A stretch of 64,000 nucleotides of DNA from Dyella_B acidisoli (GCF_049532895.1 NZ_CP064031.1:124001-188000); one strand, 5' to 3'; positions 31,939 to 42,139 are shown, numbered from the stretch's first letter. Program-made: numbers and translations. The notes: generated by a model not told the origin, from the sequence alone.

Positions 31939-33635
31939 GCTGTGACTCCTGCGTCGGTACGTGTGACGGTGGGTTTGTTTGCGTGTGTGGAAAGGTTTGT
32001 GGTGGCGCCTTCGGAGGCGGAGCCCACCAACTGTGCGTACTTAGCGAGCGCGCCGCGCGTAACTTTTGGCGCGGGTGGTTGCCAGCTTGCGCGGCGTGTA
32101 GCGAGATCGGCGTCGGTGGAGATCGTGCGCGACTGCGCATCGATCACGATGCGATCGCCTTCGTGCAGCAGCGCGATCGGGCCGCCGCGTGCTGCTTCCG
32201 GCGCGATATGGCCGACCATGAAACCATGCGTGGCACCGGAGAAGCGGCCGTCGGTGATCAGCGCGACGTCATCGCCCAGGCCACGGCCGATCAGTGCAGC
32301 AGTCACGCCCAGCATTTCGCGCATGCCCGGGCCGCCGGCAGGGCCTTCGTTACGGATGACGATCACGTCGCCTTTCGTCAGCGTTCCTGCCTGCACCGCG
32401 GCAAAAGCTTGTTCCTCGCTTTCGAACACGCGTGCGCGTCCTTCGAAATGCGTGGCGCCTTTGCCGGCGAGTTTCAGAATGCAGCCTTCCGGCGCGAGAT
32501 TGCCGTACAGAATCGAATAGCCGCCACGCGGCTTCAGTGGCTGGCTTACCGGATGCACTACGTCTTGCTGTTCGGCACGCGGTGCGGCAGTGCATTCTTC
32601 GAACAAGGTGCGACCGGTAACGGTGGGGCTGTCTTCCAGCATGTTCGCAGCGATCAGTTCCTGCGCGACGCGCGCGCTACCGCCTGCGCCGAACAATTCC
32701 ACCGCGGTGTAACGGCCACCCGGCATCAAATCGGCGATCACCGGTGTGTGCACGGAAGCGGGTTCGAAATCCTCGATCGTCCACGGCACGCCGGCTTCGC
32801 GCGAGATCGCCAGCAGATGCAGCACGGCATTGGTGGAACCGGCGGTGGCCGCAACCATGCGCGCCGCATTGCGGAAGGCTGTCTGGCTCAGGATATCCAG
32901 CGGCTTGCGTTGCTCGCGCAGGCAATCCATCACCAGCTCGCCGCAACGGAACGCCGCGTGCGCTTTTGCCGGATGCGTAGCGGGAATGTCGTTGAAGCCC
33001 ATCGGTGACAGGCCCAGCGTCTGCAGCACCATCGCCATGGTGTTGGCGGTGAACTGGCCGCCGCATGCACCGGCGCCGGGGCAGGCGTCCTTTTCCACCG
33101 AGGTCAGTTCGGCATCGTCGATCTTGCCGGCGCCATGCGCGCCGACTGCTTCGAACACCTGTTGGATGGTGATGGGATGATTGTTGTGATTGCCGTGCGC
33201 GATGCTGCCGCCGTACAACGCGACCGCAGGAATGTTCAAGCGCGCCATCGCCATCGCGGCAGCAGGAATGGTCTTGTCGCAACCGCACAGCACCACCATC
33301 GCATCGAGGCAATGGCCGTCCACGGCCAGCTCGATCGAATCGGTGATCACCTCGCGGCTGATCAATGACGCGCGCATGCCGGGCGTGCCCATCGCGATGC
33401 CGTCGGTGACGGCGATGGTGTTGAATTCGATCGGCGTACCGCCGGCCGCGCGAATGCCGGCCGAAACATGTTCGGCCAGATCGCGCAGATTGAGGTTGCA
33501 TGGGCTCACGTTGGACCACGTGTGCACCACCGCCACCAACGGCTTGATGATGTCGCCATCCTGCAGGCCGGTGGCGCGCAGCATTGCGCGCGCGGGGGCG
33601 CGGTCGGGGCCGGTTTTGATCAGATCGCTACGCAT
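31935..33635 (-). CDS. ilvD: Dihydroxy-acid dehydratase
   Basis: A 566-residue Fe-S dehydratase. I use the ATG at 33635 (GGAG six bases upstream) rather than the in-frame one at 33656. Iron-sulfur cysteines are in VSPCNLNL, VLCGCDKTIPAAAMAMAR and the CPGAGACGGQFTANTMAM signature. It dehydrates the dihydroxy acids made by IlvC to the 2-oxo acids used by IlvE and LeuA. It lies 11 bases downstream of leuB and overlaps ilvC. Confidence 0.97.
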   Translation of the reverse strand: MRSDLIKTGPDRAPARAMLRATGLQDGDIIKPLVAVVHTWSNVSPCNLNLRDLAEHVSAGIRAAGGTPIEFNTIAVTDGIAMGTPGMRASLISREVITDSIELAVDGHCLDAMVVLCGCDKTIPAAAMAMARLNIPAVALYGGSIAHGNHNNHPITIQQVFEAVGAHGAGKIDDAELTSVEKDACPGAGACGGQFTANTMAMVLQTLGLSPMGFNDIPATHPAKAHAAFRCGELVMDCLREQRKPLDILSQTAFRNAARMVAATAGSTNAVLHLLAISREAGVPWTIEDFEPASVHTPVIADLMPGGRYTAVELFGAGGSARVAQELIAANMLEDSPTVTGRTLFEECTAAPRAEQQDVVHPVSQPLKPRGGYSILYGNLAPEGCILKLAGKGATHFEGRARVFESEEQAFAAVQAGTLTKGDVIVIRNEGPAGGPGMREMLGVTAALIGRGLGDDVALITDGRFSGATHGFMVGHIAPEAARGGPIALLHEGDRIVIDAQSRTISTDADLATRRASWQPPAPKVTRGALAKYAQLVGSASEGATTNLSTHANKPTVTRTDAGVTA

Positions 33636-33646
33636 CGTCGCTCCGC

Positions 33647-34738
33647 TCAACCGCACGCACGCAGGCCGGAAAGAAACGCGGGCGTGGCCACGTCATCGAG
33701 CGCGGCGATCACGGCATCACGCACTTCCGCGGTGCCGGCTTTGCCGCCGATGTCGCGCGTGTGCGGGCCGTTGGTCAGCACATGGCTGACGGCGGCTTCG
33801 ATGGTGGTGGCCTCTACATCCAGATCCAGCGAATGACGCAGCAGCAACGCGGCGGACATGATTGCGCCCAGCGGGTTGGCGACGCCTTGTCCGGCGATAT
33901 CCGGCGCCGAACCATGGATCGGCTCGTACAGGCCGACTTTGCCTTCGCCCAACGAAGCAGACGGCAGCAGACCCAGCGAACCGGCTAGCGCAGCAGCTTC
34001 GTCGGTGAGGATGTCGCCGAACAGGTTTTCAGTAACGACCACGTCGTAGCGCGACGGCTGCGTCAGCAACAGCATCGCCATCGAATCGACCAATTGATGC
34101 TCCAGCTTCACGTCCGGATATTCGGCGGCGACGCGCGTGACGGTGCTGCGCCACAGGCGCGAGGTTTCCAGCACGTTGGCTTTATCCACAGATGTGACGT
34201 GCTGACGGCGTTCGCGCGCCAGCTCGAAGGCGCGGCGCGTAACGCGCTCGACTTCGGCCACGGTGTACTTGCATTCGTCGGTGGCGGTATCGGTGGTGCG
34301 CGTCTTCGCACCGAAGTACGCGCCACCAGTCAGTTCGCGCACGAACAGCACGTCGACGTTCTTCAGCTTTTCGTTCTTCAGCGGCGACAGTGAGGCCAGC
34401 GACGGATGCACCTGCAGCGGACGCAGGTTGGCGTACACGCCCAGCGCAGCACGGATCGCGAGCAGTCCTTGTTCAGGACGCACTTTCGCCTGCGGATCAG
34501 ACCATTTCGGCCCACCGACTGCGCCCAAGAACACGGCATCCGCCTTCTTGCAGGCCTCCAGCGTGGCTGCCGGCAACGGCTCGCCGGTGGCGTCGATGGC
34601 GCAGCCACCGATCAGGTGCGATTCGAACTCGAAGGTGTGTCCGCTGCGTTCGGCAACGGCTTGTAAAACGGCAACAGCCGCGTCGAGAACTTCCGGACCT
34701 ACGCCGTCGCCGGGCAGGGTAACGATGCGCGCCTTCAT
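33647..34738 (-). CDS. leuB: 3-isopropylmalate dehydrogenase
   Basis: A 363-residue NAD-linked decarboxylating dehydrogenase. It has the N-terminal LPGDGVGPEVLDAAVAVL, the substrate-binding VRELTGGAYFG, the metal-binding Asp in VTENLFGDILTDEAAAL and the NAD loop EPIHGSAPDIAGQGVANP. It oxidises and decarboxylates 3-isopropylmalate in leucine synthesis. It overlaps leuD by ATGA. The order leuC-leuD-leuB is typical. Confidence 0.98.
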   Translation of the reverse strand: MKARIVTLPGDGVGPEVLDAAVAVLQAVAERSGHTFEFESHLIGGCAIDATGEPLPAATLEACKKADAVFLGAVGGPKWSDPQAKVRPEQGLLAIRAALGVYANLRPLQVHPSLASLSPLKNEKLKNVDVLFVRELTGGAYFGAKTRTTDTATDECKYTVAEVERVTRRAFELARERRQHVTSVDKANVLETSRLWRSTVTRVAAEYPDVKLEHQLVDSMAMLLLTQPSRYDVVVTENLFGDILTDEAAALAGSLGLLPSASLGEGKVGLYEPIHGSAPDIAGQGVANPLGAIMSAALLLRHSLDLDVEATTIEAAVSHVLTNGPHTRDIGGKAGTAEVRDAVIAALDDVATPAFLSGLRACG

Positions 34739-35319
34739 GCCGCCTTCTCCTGTTGATGTTCGTAGTGAGTGATTGCGTCGTTGTGCTGCAGCAGGAAACC
34801 AAGCTGGTCGACGCCGTTGAGCAGGCAGTGCCGTGCGAACGGCTCAAGCTGGAAACGAATGCGTCCGCCATCCGGCAATTCGATCGCCTGTTCGCGCACG
34901 TCGATGGACAGTTCGATGCCGGGGTTCTTCAGCAACCAGCGGTGCTCCGCTTCGTCCAGCACGATGGCGAGCAGGCCGTTCTTCAGCGCGTTGCCGCGGA
35001 AGATGTCGGCGATCTCGCTGCACAGCACCGCCTGGATGCCGTAATCCAGCAATGCCCACGGCGCGTGCTCGCGCGAGGAGCCGCAGCCAAAGTTGCGACC
35101 GGCGACGAGAATCGAGCAGCCGCGCGCTTCCGACTTGTTGAGCGGAAAATCCGGGTTGTCGCTGCCGTCCTGCCGATAGCGCCAGTCGTTGAAGCAAAAC
35201 TTGCCGAGACCCGCGCGTTCGGTGGTGGTGAGAAAGCGCGCAGGGATGATGCGGTCGGTGTCGATGTTCTCATCGGGCAGCACTGCTGTGCGCGAATGAA
35301 TACGAGTGACGGGTTTCAT
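34735..35319 (-). CDS. leuD: 3-isopropylmalate dehydratase small subunit
   Basis: A 194-residue LeuD of normal size. Family marks are NIDTDRIIPARFL, VAGRNFGCGSSREHAPWAL and GIQAVLCSEIADIFRGNALKNG. With LeuC it isomerises 2- to 3-isopropylmalate. It lies 154 bases after leuC, the gap being filled by a composite repeat, and overlaps leuB. Confidence 0.97.
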   Translation of the reverse strand: MKPVTRIHSRTAVLPDENIDTDRIIPARFLTTTERAGLGKFCFNDWRYRQDGSDNPDFPLNKSEARGCSILVAGRNFGCGSSREHAPWALLDYGIQAVLCSEIADIFRGNALKNGLLAIVLDEAEHRWLLKNPGIELSIDVREQAIELPDGGRIRFQLEPFARHCLLNGVDQLGFLLQHNDAITHYEHQQEKAA

Positions 35320-35344
35320 AGCAAAACTCCAGCAAAGCGGGCCT

Positions 35345-35450
35345 CCTCTCCCTTTTGGGGAGAGGATTGAGGTGAGGGGGAGCGCTTCGTACGAAGCGCG
35401 TGGCGAGGTTGGCCCCTCACCCCAGCCCTCTCCCCGGAGTGGAGAGGGAG
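35345..35450. repeat. GC-rich composite palindromic repeat (BIME-like) inside the BCAA operon
   Basis: Left module CTCTCCCTTTTGGGGAGAGG plus TGAGGTGAGGGGG, and an inverted right module CCCCTCACCCCAGCCCTCTC ending CCGGAGTGGAGAGGGAG. The centre is a perfect 18-bp palindrome GCGCTTCGTACGAAGCGC (35382-35399). It separates leuC from leuD. Confidence 0.85.
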
Positions 35451-35473
35451 CTGATCGCGCGAGCGTGTGGCGC

Positions 35474-36886
35474 TCATGCAGCCACCTCCGTCAAATACTC
35501 ACGAGGATCGGCAATTGCACCGGCAATGGCGGACGCGGCGGCGGTAGCAGGGCTTGCGAGCACGGTGCGTGCACCTTTGCCCTGGCGACCCTCGAAATTG
35601 CGATTGGACGTGCTCACAACGAGCTGGCCCGGCTGGGCGAGATCGCCATTCATGGCGATGCACATCGAGCAACCTGGAATGCGCCATTCCGCACCCGCGG
35701 CAAGAAACACCTCGTGCAAGCCTTCCTTCTCCGCATCACGACGCACCGCTTCAGAGCCTGGCACGACCAGCGCGCGCACGCCCTTGGCGACATGGCGGCC
35801 GCGCATCACATTGGCCGCTTCACGCAGATCCGACAGGCGGGAGTTGGTGCAGCTGCCGATGAACACCACGTCCACGGCCATGCCTTGCATCGGCTGATTT
35901 GCTTTCGCCTGCATGTAATCCAGCGCGCGCTGTTCCACCGTGTTGCGCGCCGCGGGTACGGGCTTGTCCATCGCGATCGCCATGCCCGGGTGCGTGCCGT
36001 AGGTAACGGTGGGGCGGATCTGGCTGGCATCGAAGCGCACTTCGCGGTCGTACTTCGCGCCTTCGTCGCTGCGCAGATCGCGCCAACGTTTTACGGATGC
36101 ATCCCATGCAGCACCTTGCGGCGCGCGCGGGCGACCTTTCAGCCATGCGAAGGTGGTTTCGTCCGGTGCGATCAAACCAGCGCGTGCGCCGGCTTCGATA
36201 GACATGTTGCACACCGTCATGCGTTCTTCCATCGACAGCGCTTCGATTGCTTCGCCGCGATACTCGAGCACATAGCCGGTGCCGCCATCGACGCCAATCT
36301 CGCTGATGATGTGCAGGATCAAATCCTTCGCGCCGACGCCGCGTGGCAGCTTGCCGTCGACATGAATGGCGAAGGTTCTCGGCTTGCGTTGCAGAAGGCA
36401 CTGCGTGGCCATCACGTGGCCAACTTCGGTGGTGCCGATGCCGAACGCCAGCGCGCCGAACGCACCGTGCGTGGAAGTGTGGCTGTCGCCGCAGACGATG
36501 GTCATGCCTGGCTGCGTAGCGCCCAGTTCCGGCCCGATCACGTGCACGATGCCGCGGTCGCTGCTGTCCCAGCCGTACAACTGCACGCCGAATTCGCGGC
36601 AGTTCGCTTCCAGTTGCGCCACCTGTGCCTTGGCTTCGGCATTCGCATACGGGCGTTCGCCATTGGCTGCGGCCGGCAACGTGGGCGTGGAGTGATCCAG
36701 CGTGGCCAGCGTGCGATCCGGGCGACGCAGTTTCAAGCCGCGCGAACGCAGTTCGCTGAAGGCTTGCGGCGAGGTCACTTCGTGCACAAGGTGCAGGTCA
36801 ACGTACAGCACGGCCGGCGTATCGGCCGATTCGGGCGCAACAACATGAGCGTCCCAGATTTTTTCGAATAGCGTGCGCGCGCTCAT
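35474..36886 (-). CDS. leuC: 3-isopropylmalate dehydratase large subunit
   Basis: A 470-residue aconitase-family subunit. It has the active-site marks HEVTSPQAFSELRSRGLKL, CGDSHTSTHGAFGALAFGIG and the cluster cysteines in FIGSCTNSRLSDL and PGCSMCIAMN. With LeuD it carries a 4Fe-4S cluster. It overlaps ilvE by ATGA (36883-36886). Confidence 0.98.
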   Translation of the reverse strand: MSARTLFEKIWDAHVVAPESADTPAVLYVDLHLVHEVTSPQAFSELRSRGLKLRRPDRTLATLDHSTPTLPAAANGERPYANAEAKAQVAQLEANCREFGVQLYGWDSSDRGIVHVIGPELGATQPGMTIVCGDSHTSTHGAFGALAFGIGTTEVGHVMATQCLLQRKPRTFAIHVDGKLPRGVGAKDLILHIISEIGVDGGTGYVLEYRGEAIEALSMEERMTVCNMSIEAGARAGLIAPDETTFAWLKGRPRAPQGAAWDASVKRWRDLRSDEGAKYDREVRFDASQIRPTVTYGTHPGMAIAMDKPVPAARNTVEQRALDYMQAKANQPMQGMAVDVVFIGSCTNSRLSDLREAANVMRGRHVAKGVRALVVPGSEAVRRDAEKEGLHEVFLAAGAEWRIPGCSMCIAMNGDLAQPGQLVVSTSNRNFEGRQGKGARTVLASPATAAASAIAGAIADPREYLTEVAA

Positions 36887-37847
36887 GCGACTTCCTTTGC
36901 AGCGTGCTCTTGTTGAGGAGTGCGGCCATGGATGGCCGCATTAGCTAATGTCAACCAGCCATAGCGGTCTTGCGTGCGGCCATCGAACAGACCAAAGAAC
37001 GCATCGCGCAGTGCACGCGTGATCGGGCCGGGCGTACCGCTGCCGACTTTCTTGCGATCCACCGAACGCACCGGCGTGATTTCCGCCGCGGTGCCGGTCA
37101 TGAACACTTCGTCGGCGCTGTACAGCGCTTCGCGCGGCAGGTCGCGCTCTTCGACGACATAGCCAAGATCGTTGGCGAGAGTGATCACCGTGTCGCGCGT
37201 GATGCCAGCCAGAATGCCGGCACTCGAAGGCGGTGTGAGCAACTTGCCGCGCTTGACCAGGAACAGGTTTTCGCCGGCACCTTCGCTCAACAAGCCGTTG
37301 TAGCCCAGCGCGATGCCTTCATCGAAACCGCCGCGACGAGCTTCCAGACCGATCAACTGGCTGCTCAGGTAATTGCCACCGGCCTTGGCCCAGCTTGGAA
37401 ACGTGTTGGGCGCAGGGCGATTCCACGAGGACACGCATACATCCGCGCCACGCTCGGCCGCTTCACCGAGATACGCACCCCATTCCAAAGCCATGATCGC
37501 GACGTCGACGGGCGCGCCGTCCCTGGGGAGAACGCCGAGCCCGCCGGCGCCGCGAAAGACAATCGGTCGTACGTAAGCCGATGCCATCCGGTTGGCGCGA
37601 ATTACTTCCAGGCAAGCTTCGTTGATCTGATCTTCGCTGTAGCCGATGTCGATGTCGTACACGTTTGCCGACTCGAACAAGCGGCGGGTGTGATCGGCAA
37701 GGCGGAAATAGGCCGGCCCTTCCGGCGTTGCGTATACGCGCTCGCCTTCGAATACGGACGAGCCGTAATGCAGTGCGTGCGTGCTGACGTGGCAGGTGGC
37801 TTCGGCCCATGGCTTGATGTGGCCGTTATGCCAAAGGAAGGGCGTGC

Positions 37848-37851
<4 letters not shown>
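36883..37851 (-). CDS. ilvE: Branched-chain amino acid aminotransferase
   Basis: A 322-residue fold-IV PLP enzyme. It has HVSTHALHYGSSVFEGERVY at the N-terminus, the PLP lysine in SWAKAGGNYLSSQLIGLEA, and the C-terminal FMTGTAAEITPVRSVD. It interconverts the 2-oxo acids and Val, Leu and Ile. It is placed second in the superoperon, overlapping leuA and leuC. Confidence 0.97.
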
Positions 37852-39506
<1,655 letters not shown>

Positions 39507-39540
39507 GCCTGGCTCCGTTTCGGGCTGGCCGAGAGGCGAT

Positions 39541-39571
39541 AAAAAACCCCGCATCCTGTTCGGGTGCGGGG
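39541..39571 (-). terminator. Attenuator terminator of the leu-ilv operon
   Basis: On the minus strand CCCCGCA (39565-39571) pairs with TGCGGGG (39547-39553) and is followed by six T residues (39541-39546), 35 bases before the leuA ATG. The leader stretch GGTGCGGG (39623-39630) is an exact 8-base complement of CCCGCACC (39563-39570) in the terminator's 5' arm. The two structures are therefore mutually exclusive: antiterminator versus terminator. Confidence 0.92.
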
Positions 39572-39618
39572 TTCTTTGGGGTATCTAGGTTAGTTTTGCT
39601 TTACCTTGACACGCGTCC

Positions 39619-39756
39619 TCAGCCCGCACCTCCGTTGGTAATAAGGAGTACGAGTACAAGGGAAATAAGAAGGAGGCCGGCTAGCGGCAACATGTCAGCG
39701 ACCGTCGGTGGACGGATCGCTGCGATGTATTCGCGGTGGCTGTTGCGTTGCGGCAT
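39619..39756 (-). CDS. Branched-chain amino acid attenuator leader peptide
   Basis: A 45-codon reading frame before leuA. The first half is unremarkable (MPQRNSHREYIAAIRPP); the second half, from LPLAGLLLISLVLVLLI, has 9 Leu, 2 Val and 2 Ile within 17 codons, then TNGGAG and a stop. This is the pattern of ilv/leu leader peptides, where a stalled ribosome frees the antiterminator. The stop falls within the antiterminator stretch 39623-39630, as expected. The predicted transcript start is next to the first ATG, so that start would be nearly leaderless; the in-frame ATG at 39693, giving 24 codons, may be the true one. Neither has a strong ribosome site. Confidence 0.85.
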   Translation of the reverse strand: MPQRNSHREYIAAIRPPTVADMLPLAGLLLISLVLVLLITNGGAG

Positions 39757-39763
39757 GTCATCG

Positions 39764-39793
39764 ACCGTACGGCATGCCGCTCGGACGTGTCAA
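39764..39793 (-). promoter_or_regulatory. Predicted promoter of the leu-ilv superoperon
   Basis: Minus strand: perfect -35 TTGACA (39788-39793), an 18-base spacer, and TACGGT (39764-39769) as a weak -10. Transcription would begin near 39757, just ahead of the leader peptide. Confidence 0.6.
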
Positions 39794-39884
39794 CTATTTT
39801 TTTATGAGAAATTTTCCGAACTGCGACTTTTGACGTATTTGGATGGCTAAACGTCCATATACATCAAGCACTCACGAAAACTTG

Positions 39885-39918
39885 GTTGCATACGCAACGA
39901 TGTTGTTTCATTCGAAAC
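39885..39918. promoter_or_regulatory. Two tandem 14-bp dyads upstream of the leu-ilv promoter
   Basis: GTTGCATACGCAAC (39885-39898) and GTTTCATTCGAAAC (39905-39918) share the form GTTKC-ATWC-GMAAC with perfect 5-bp arms. Their centres are exactly 20 bp, about two helix turns, apart, roughly 100 bp upstream of the -35 box. They look like paired operators for a dimeric regulator. The regulator is unknown. Confidence 0.5.
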
Positions 39919-39957
39919 CATGCGCGTGTTTCGACGAAATGCGTTGATCAAGGGCGT

Positions 39958-40028
39958 TGAGGCTGGGGTACAAGCCCTGACATCGCCATGCATACATCAC
40001 GAGGCTGGGCTTGCGCCCAACCTACATC
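39958..40028. repeat. GTAGGTTGGG-type dispersed repeat, copy 2 (inverted)
   Basis: Read on the minus strand it begins GATGTAGGTTGGGCGCAAGC and contains ATGCATGGCGATG, then GGGCTTGTACCCC. It is the same layout as 24980-25052 with base changes that keep the stems. It follows the acetyltransferase gene end. Confidence 0.7.
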
Positions 40029-40031
40029 GGA

Positions 40032-40640
40032 TCAGTCGCTCGCTTTTGCGCTAAGTCGCGCCAGTCGCATATCCAGCCAGCGCTGCACGTCTGGCCATTC
40101 ACCGGCAAGGATGGAGTAACAAACCGTGTCACGCAGCGTGCCATCGGGGCGGCGCTTGTGGGCGCGCAGCACACCGTCCTTGTGTGCGCCCAGGCGCTCA
40201 ATCGCACGCTGGGAGTCCAGATTGCGATGGTCGGTATGGAATTCCACCGCCACGCATTGGAGCTCTTCGAACGCGTACTTCAGTAGAAGTCGCTTACAGG
40301 CAGTGTTGAGGTGGCTCTTCTGCCAGCGCTTCGCATACCAGGTGTAGCCGATCGCCATGCGTGGCAGTTCTGGGGCGAAATCGTAGAAGCGCGTGGTGCC
40401 GACGATCTCGCCACTGGTTTTCTCTTGTATCGCGAACGGCAGCATGGTGTTCGCGGCAAGGCCCTGTAGCGCCTTCTCGATATAGGCCTTGGCCTCGCCC
40501 GGCGCTGGCGCGCTGGTGAACCACAGGTTCCAGAGCTGTCCATCGGCGGCGGCGGCTTCGAGCTCCGGCGCGTGATGCAGTTCGAGGGGTTTGAGCAGGA
40601 CGTGGTCGTCTTCGAGGCGGACAGGTGTGAGGGTGAGCAT
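40032..40640 (-). CDS. GNAT acetyltransferase (RimJ/RimL-like)
   Basis: A 202-residue GNAT protein. It has the RimL-like N-terminus LTPVRLEDDHVLLKPLELHH, GTTRFYDFAPELPRMAIGYT in the core, then the acetyl-CoA loop region QKSHLNTACKRLLLKYAFEEL and the C-terminal RAIERLGAHKDGVLR. Such enzymes acetylate N-termini of ribosomal proteins or small molecules; the substrate is not evident. The gene is isolated between two repeat elements. Confidence 0.85.
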   Translation of the reverse strand: MLTLTPVRLEDDHVLLKPLELHHAPELEAAAADGQLWNLWFTSAPAPGEAKAYIEKALQGLAANTMLPFAIQEKTSGEIVGTTRFYDFAPELPRMAIGYTWYAKRWQKSHLNTACKRLLLKYAFEELQCVAVEFHTDHRNLDSQRAIERLGAHKDGVLRAHKRRPDGTLRDTVCYSILAGEWPDVQRWLDMRLARLSAKASD

Positions 40641-40740
40641 GATTGTTGATGAGGTGGGAAGAGCTTGGAAGGTATAGCGAAAGACGGCTAGCGGAAAAGC
40701 CGCGAACCGAAACTTTGCGAGAAATGTGCCGAGTGAATCC

Positions 40741-40874
40741 CTCTCCCCTTGGGAGAGGGTGTCGAGAGGCGGGTGAGGGTTCGGGCGAAGCGTGGTGCTG
40801 ATGTCTCGCGCAAGACACGTCTATCGCGCGCTGGTCGCACCCTCACCCCAACCCCTCTCCGGGAGGGAGAGGGG
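40741..40874. repeat. GC-rich composite palindromic repeat (BIME-like), copy at 40.8 kb
   Basis: Left module CTCTCCCCTTGGGAGAGGGT and a GGGTGAGGGTTCGGGCGAAGC stretch (21 bases, given here as a landmark split GGGTGAGGG and TTCGGGCG); right inverted module CCCTCACCCCAACCCCTCTC and GGGAGGGAGAGGGG. The centre includes TGTCTCGCGCAAGACA. Confidence 0.8.
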
Positions 40875-40882
40875 CTCGCGCC

Positions 40883-41089
40883 TCAGGCATCCAAGTCCGG
40901 AATCAACTTGCTTTCCAGCCGCGCGATGGCGTCCTTCAGCAGCAGCTTGCGCTTCTTCATCCGGGTGATCTGCAGTTCGTCGCAACCGATGGAGGTGGCC
41001 ATCTGCTGGATGGCCACGTCCAGGTCGCGATGTTCCTGGCGCAATTCGGCCAGCAGATGGGCGATCTGGGCGGGGTCCTGAGCCTGCAT
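40883..41089 (-). CDS. YdcH/DUF465-family small protein
   Basis: A 68-residue protein starting at the ATG at 41089. The in-frame extension to 41242 would overlap the divergent ttcA start and has no family support. The sequence is all helical: LLAELRQEHRDLDVAIQQM, then LQITRMKKRKLLLKDAIARL, the DUF465 pattern with its conserved MKKRKLLLKD. These are short coiled-coil cytoplasmic proteins of unknown role. Divergent from ttcA, with about 110 bases between them. Confidence 0.85.
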   Translation of the reverse strand: MQAQDPAQIAHLLAELRQEHRDLDVAIQQMATSIGCDELQITRMKKRKLLLKDAIARLESKLIPDLDA

Positions 41090-41198
41090 GGCGATTTTGC
41101 ACGGGCGGCGGTTGCAGAAGCCGCCATTGTAACGCGCCAGACCATAGCCGGCAGGGCGGGTAGAATACGCTACTCGACGCCGCACTCTTCGCCAGCCC

Positions 41199-42080
41199 AT
41201 GTCCGCCCATCCCGAGGCCACTCCGCCCGATCTCGCGCGCAAGCGCGCCTATGAAGCCGCCAAGCTGGCTAAGCGTCTACGCCACCAGGTCGGCCAGGCG
41301 ATCGCTGATTTCAACATGATCGAGGACGGCGACAAGGTGATGGTGTGCCTGTCCGGGGGAAAGGATTCGTACACGATGCTCGACATCCTGCTGTCATTGC
41401 AGGCCAAGGCGCCGGTGCGCTTCGAGTTGATCGCGGTGAATCTGGATCAGAAGCAGCCGGGCTTTCCCGAGCACGTGCTGCCGCAGTACCTCACCGAGCG
41501 GGGCGTGCCGTTCCATATCATCGAACAGGACACCTACAGCACGGTTACCCGCGTCATTCCCGAAGGCAAGACCATGTGCAGCTTGTGCTCGCGCCTGCGG
41601 CGCGGCGCGCTGTACAACTGGGCGGCAGACAATGGCGTTACCAAGATCGCGCTCGGCCATCATCGCGACGACATCCTTGCAACTTTTTTCCTCAACTTGT
41701 TTCATCAAGGCAACCTGAAGGCGATGCCGCCCAAGCTGCGTTCGGACGACGGCCGCCATGTGGTGATCCGCCCCCTCGCGTATTGCAAGGAAAGTGACAT
41801 CGCCGAGTACGCCGAACACAAGCAGTTTCCGATCATTCCCTGTAATCTCTGCGGTTCGCAGGAGAATTTGCAGCGCAAGTCGGTGGGTCGCATGTTGCAG
41901 GAATGGGAGCGTCAGCATCCCGGACGCAGCGAAACCATGTTTCGCGCGCTGGGCAACGTGGCGCCCTCGCAATTGGCCGACCGCAAGCTGTTCGACTTTG
42001 CCGCGCTGGGTTCGCGGGATGGCGCCAAGCGCGCCGATGTCCACGGCTGGCTAGCGGGAAGCGACAACGAGAACAATTAA
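41199..42080 (+). CDS. ttcA: tRNA 2-thiocytidine(32) synthetase TtcA
   Basis: A 293-residue PP-loop ATPase. The PP-loop is VMVCLSGGKDSYTMLDILL. The Fe-S/catalytic cysteines are in TMCSLCSRLRRGALY (C-x2-C) and the downstream C-x2-C of IPCNLCGSQENLQR. GHHRDDILATFFLNLF is a further family mark. It thiolates cytidine 32 of some tRNAs using a 4Fe-4S cluster. Followed by a palindrome that overlaps neither gene. Confidence 0.96.
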   Translation: MSAHPEATPPDLARKRAYEAAKLAKRLRHQVGQAIADFNMIEDGDKVMVCLSGGKDSYTMLDILLSLQAKAPVRFELIAVNLDQKQPGFPEHVLPQYLTERGVPFHIIEQDTYSTVTRVIPEGKTMCSLCSRLRRGALYNWAADNGVTKIALGHHRDDILATFFLNLFHQGNLKAMPPKLRSDDGRHVVIRPLAYCKESDIAEYAEHKQFPIIPCNLCGSQENLQRKSVGRMLQEWERQHPGRSETMFRALGNVAPSQLADRKLFDFAALGSRDGAKRADVHGWLAGSDNENN

Positions 42081-42093
42081 GCAGATTTCAGGC

Positions 42094-42109
42094 GGACGTC
42101 TAGACGTCC
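42094..42109. promoter_or_regulatory. 16-bp palindrome resembling two MetJ boxes
   Basis: GGACGTCTAGACGTCC is a perfect palindrome and matches two tandem MetJ boxes (AGACGTCT twice) at 14 of 16 positions. It lies 31 bases before the ATG of the aromatic aminotransferase gene. Alternatively it is a short terminator for ttcA, since ATTTTCTT follows. I cannot tell which from sequence. Confidence 0.45.
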
Positions 42110-42139
42110 ATTTTCTTCCTCCATCTTTCGAGTAGAACC

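Noticed and set aside
28415..36871. Rightward frames of 413, 504 and 521 codons opposite ilvG, ilvC/ilvD and leuC
   Set aside because: Antisense shadows of the BCAA genes; amino-acid composition is Arg/His/Gln rich and without domain marks.
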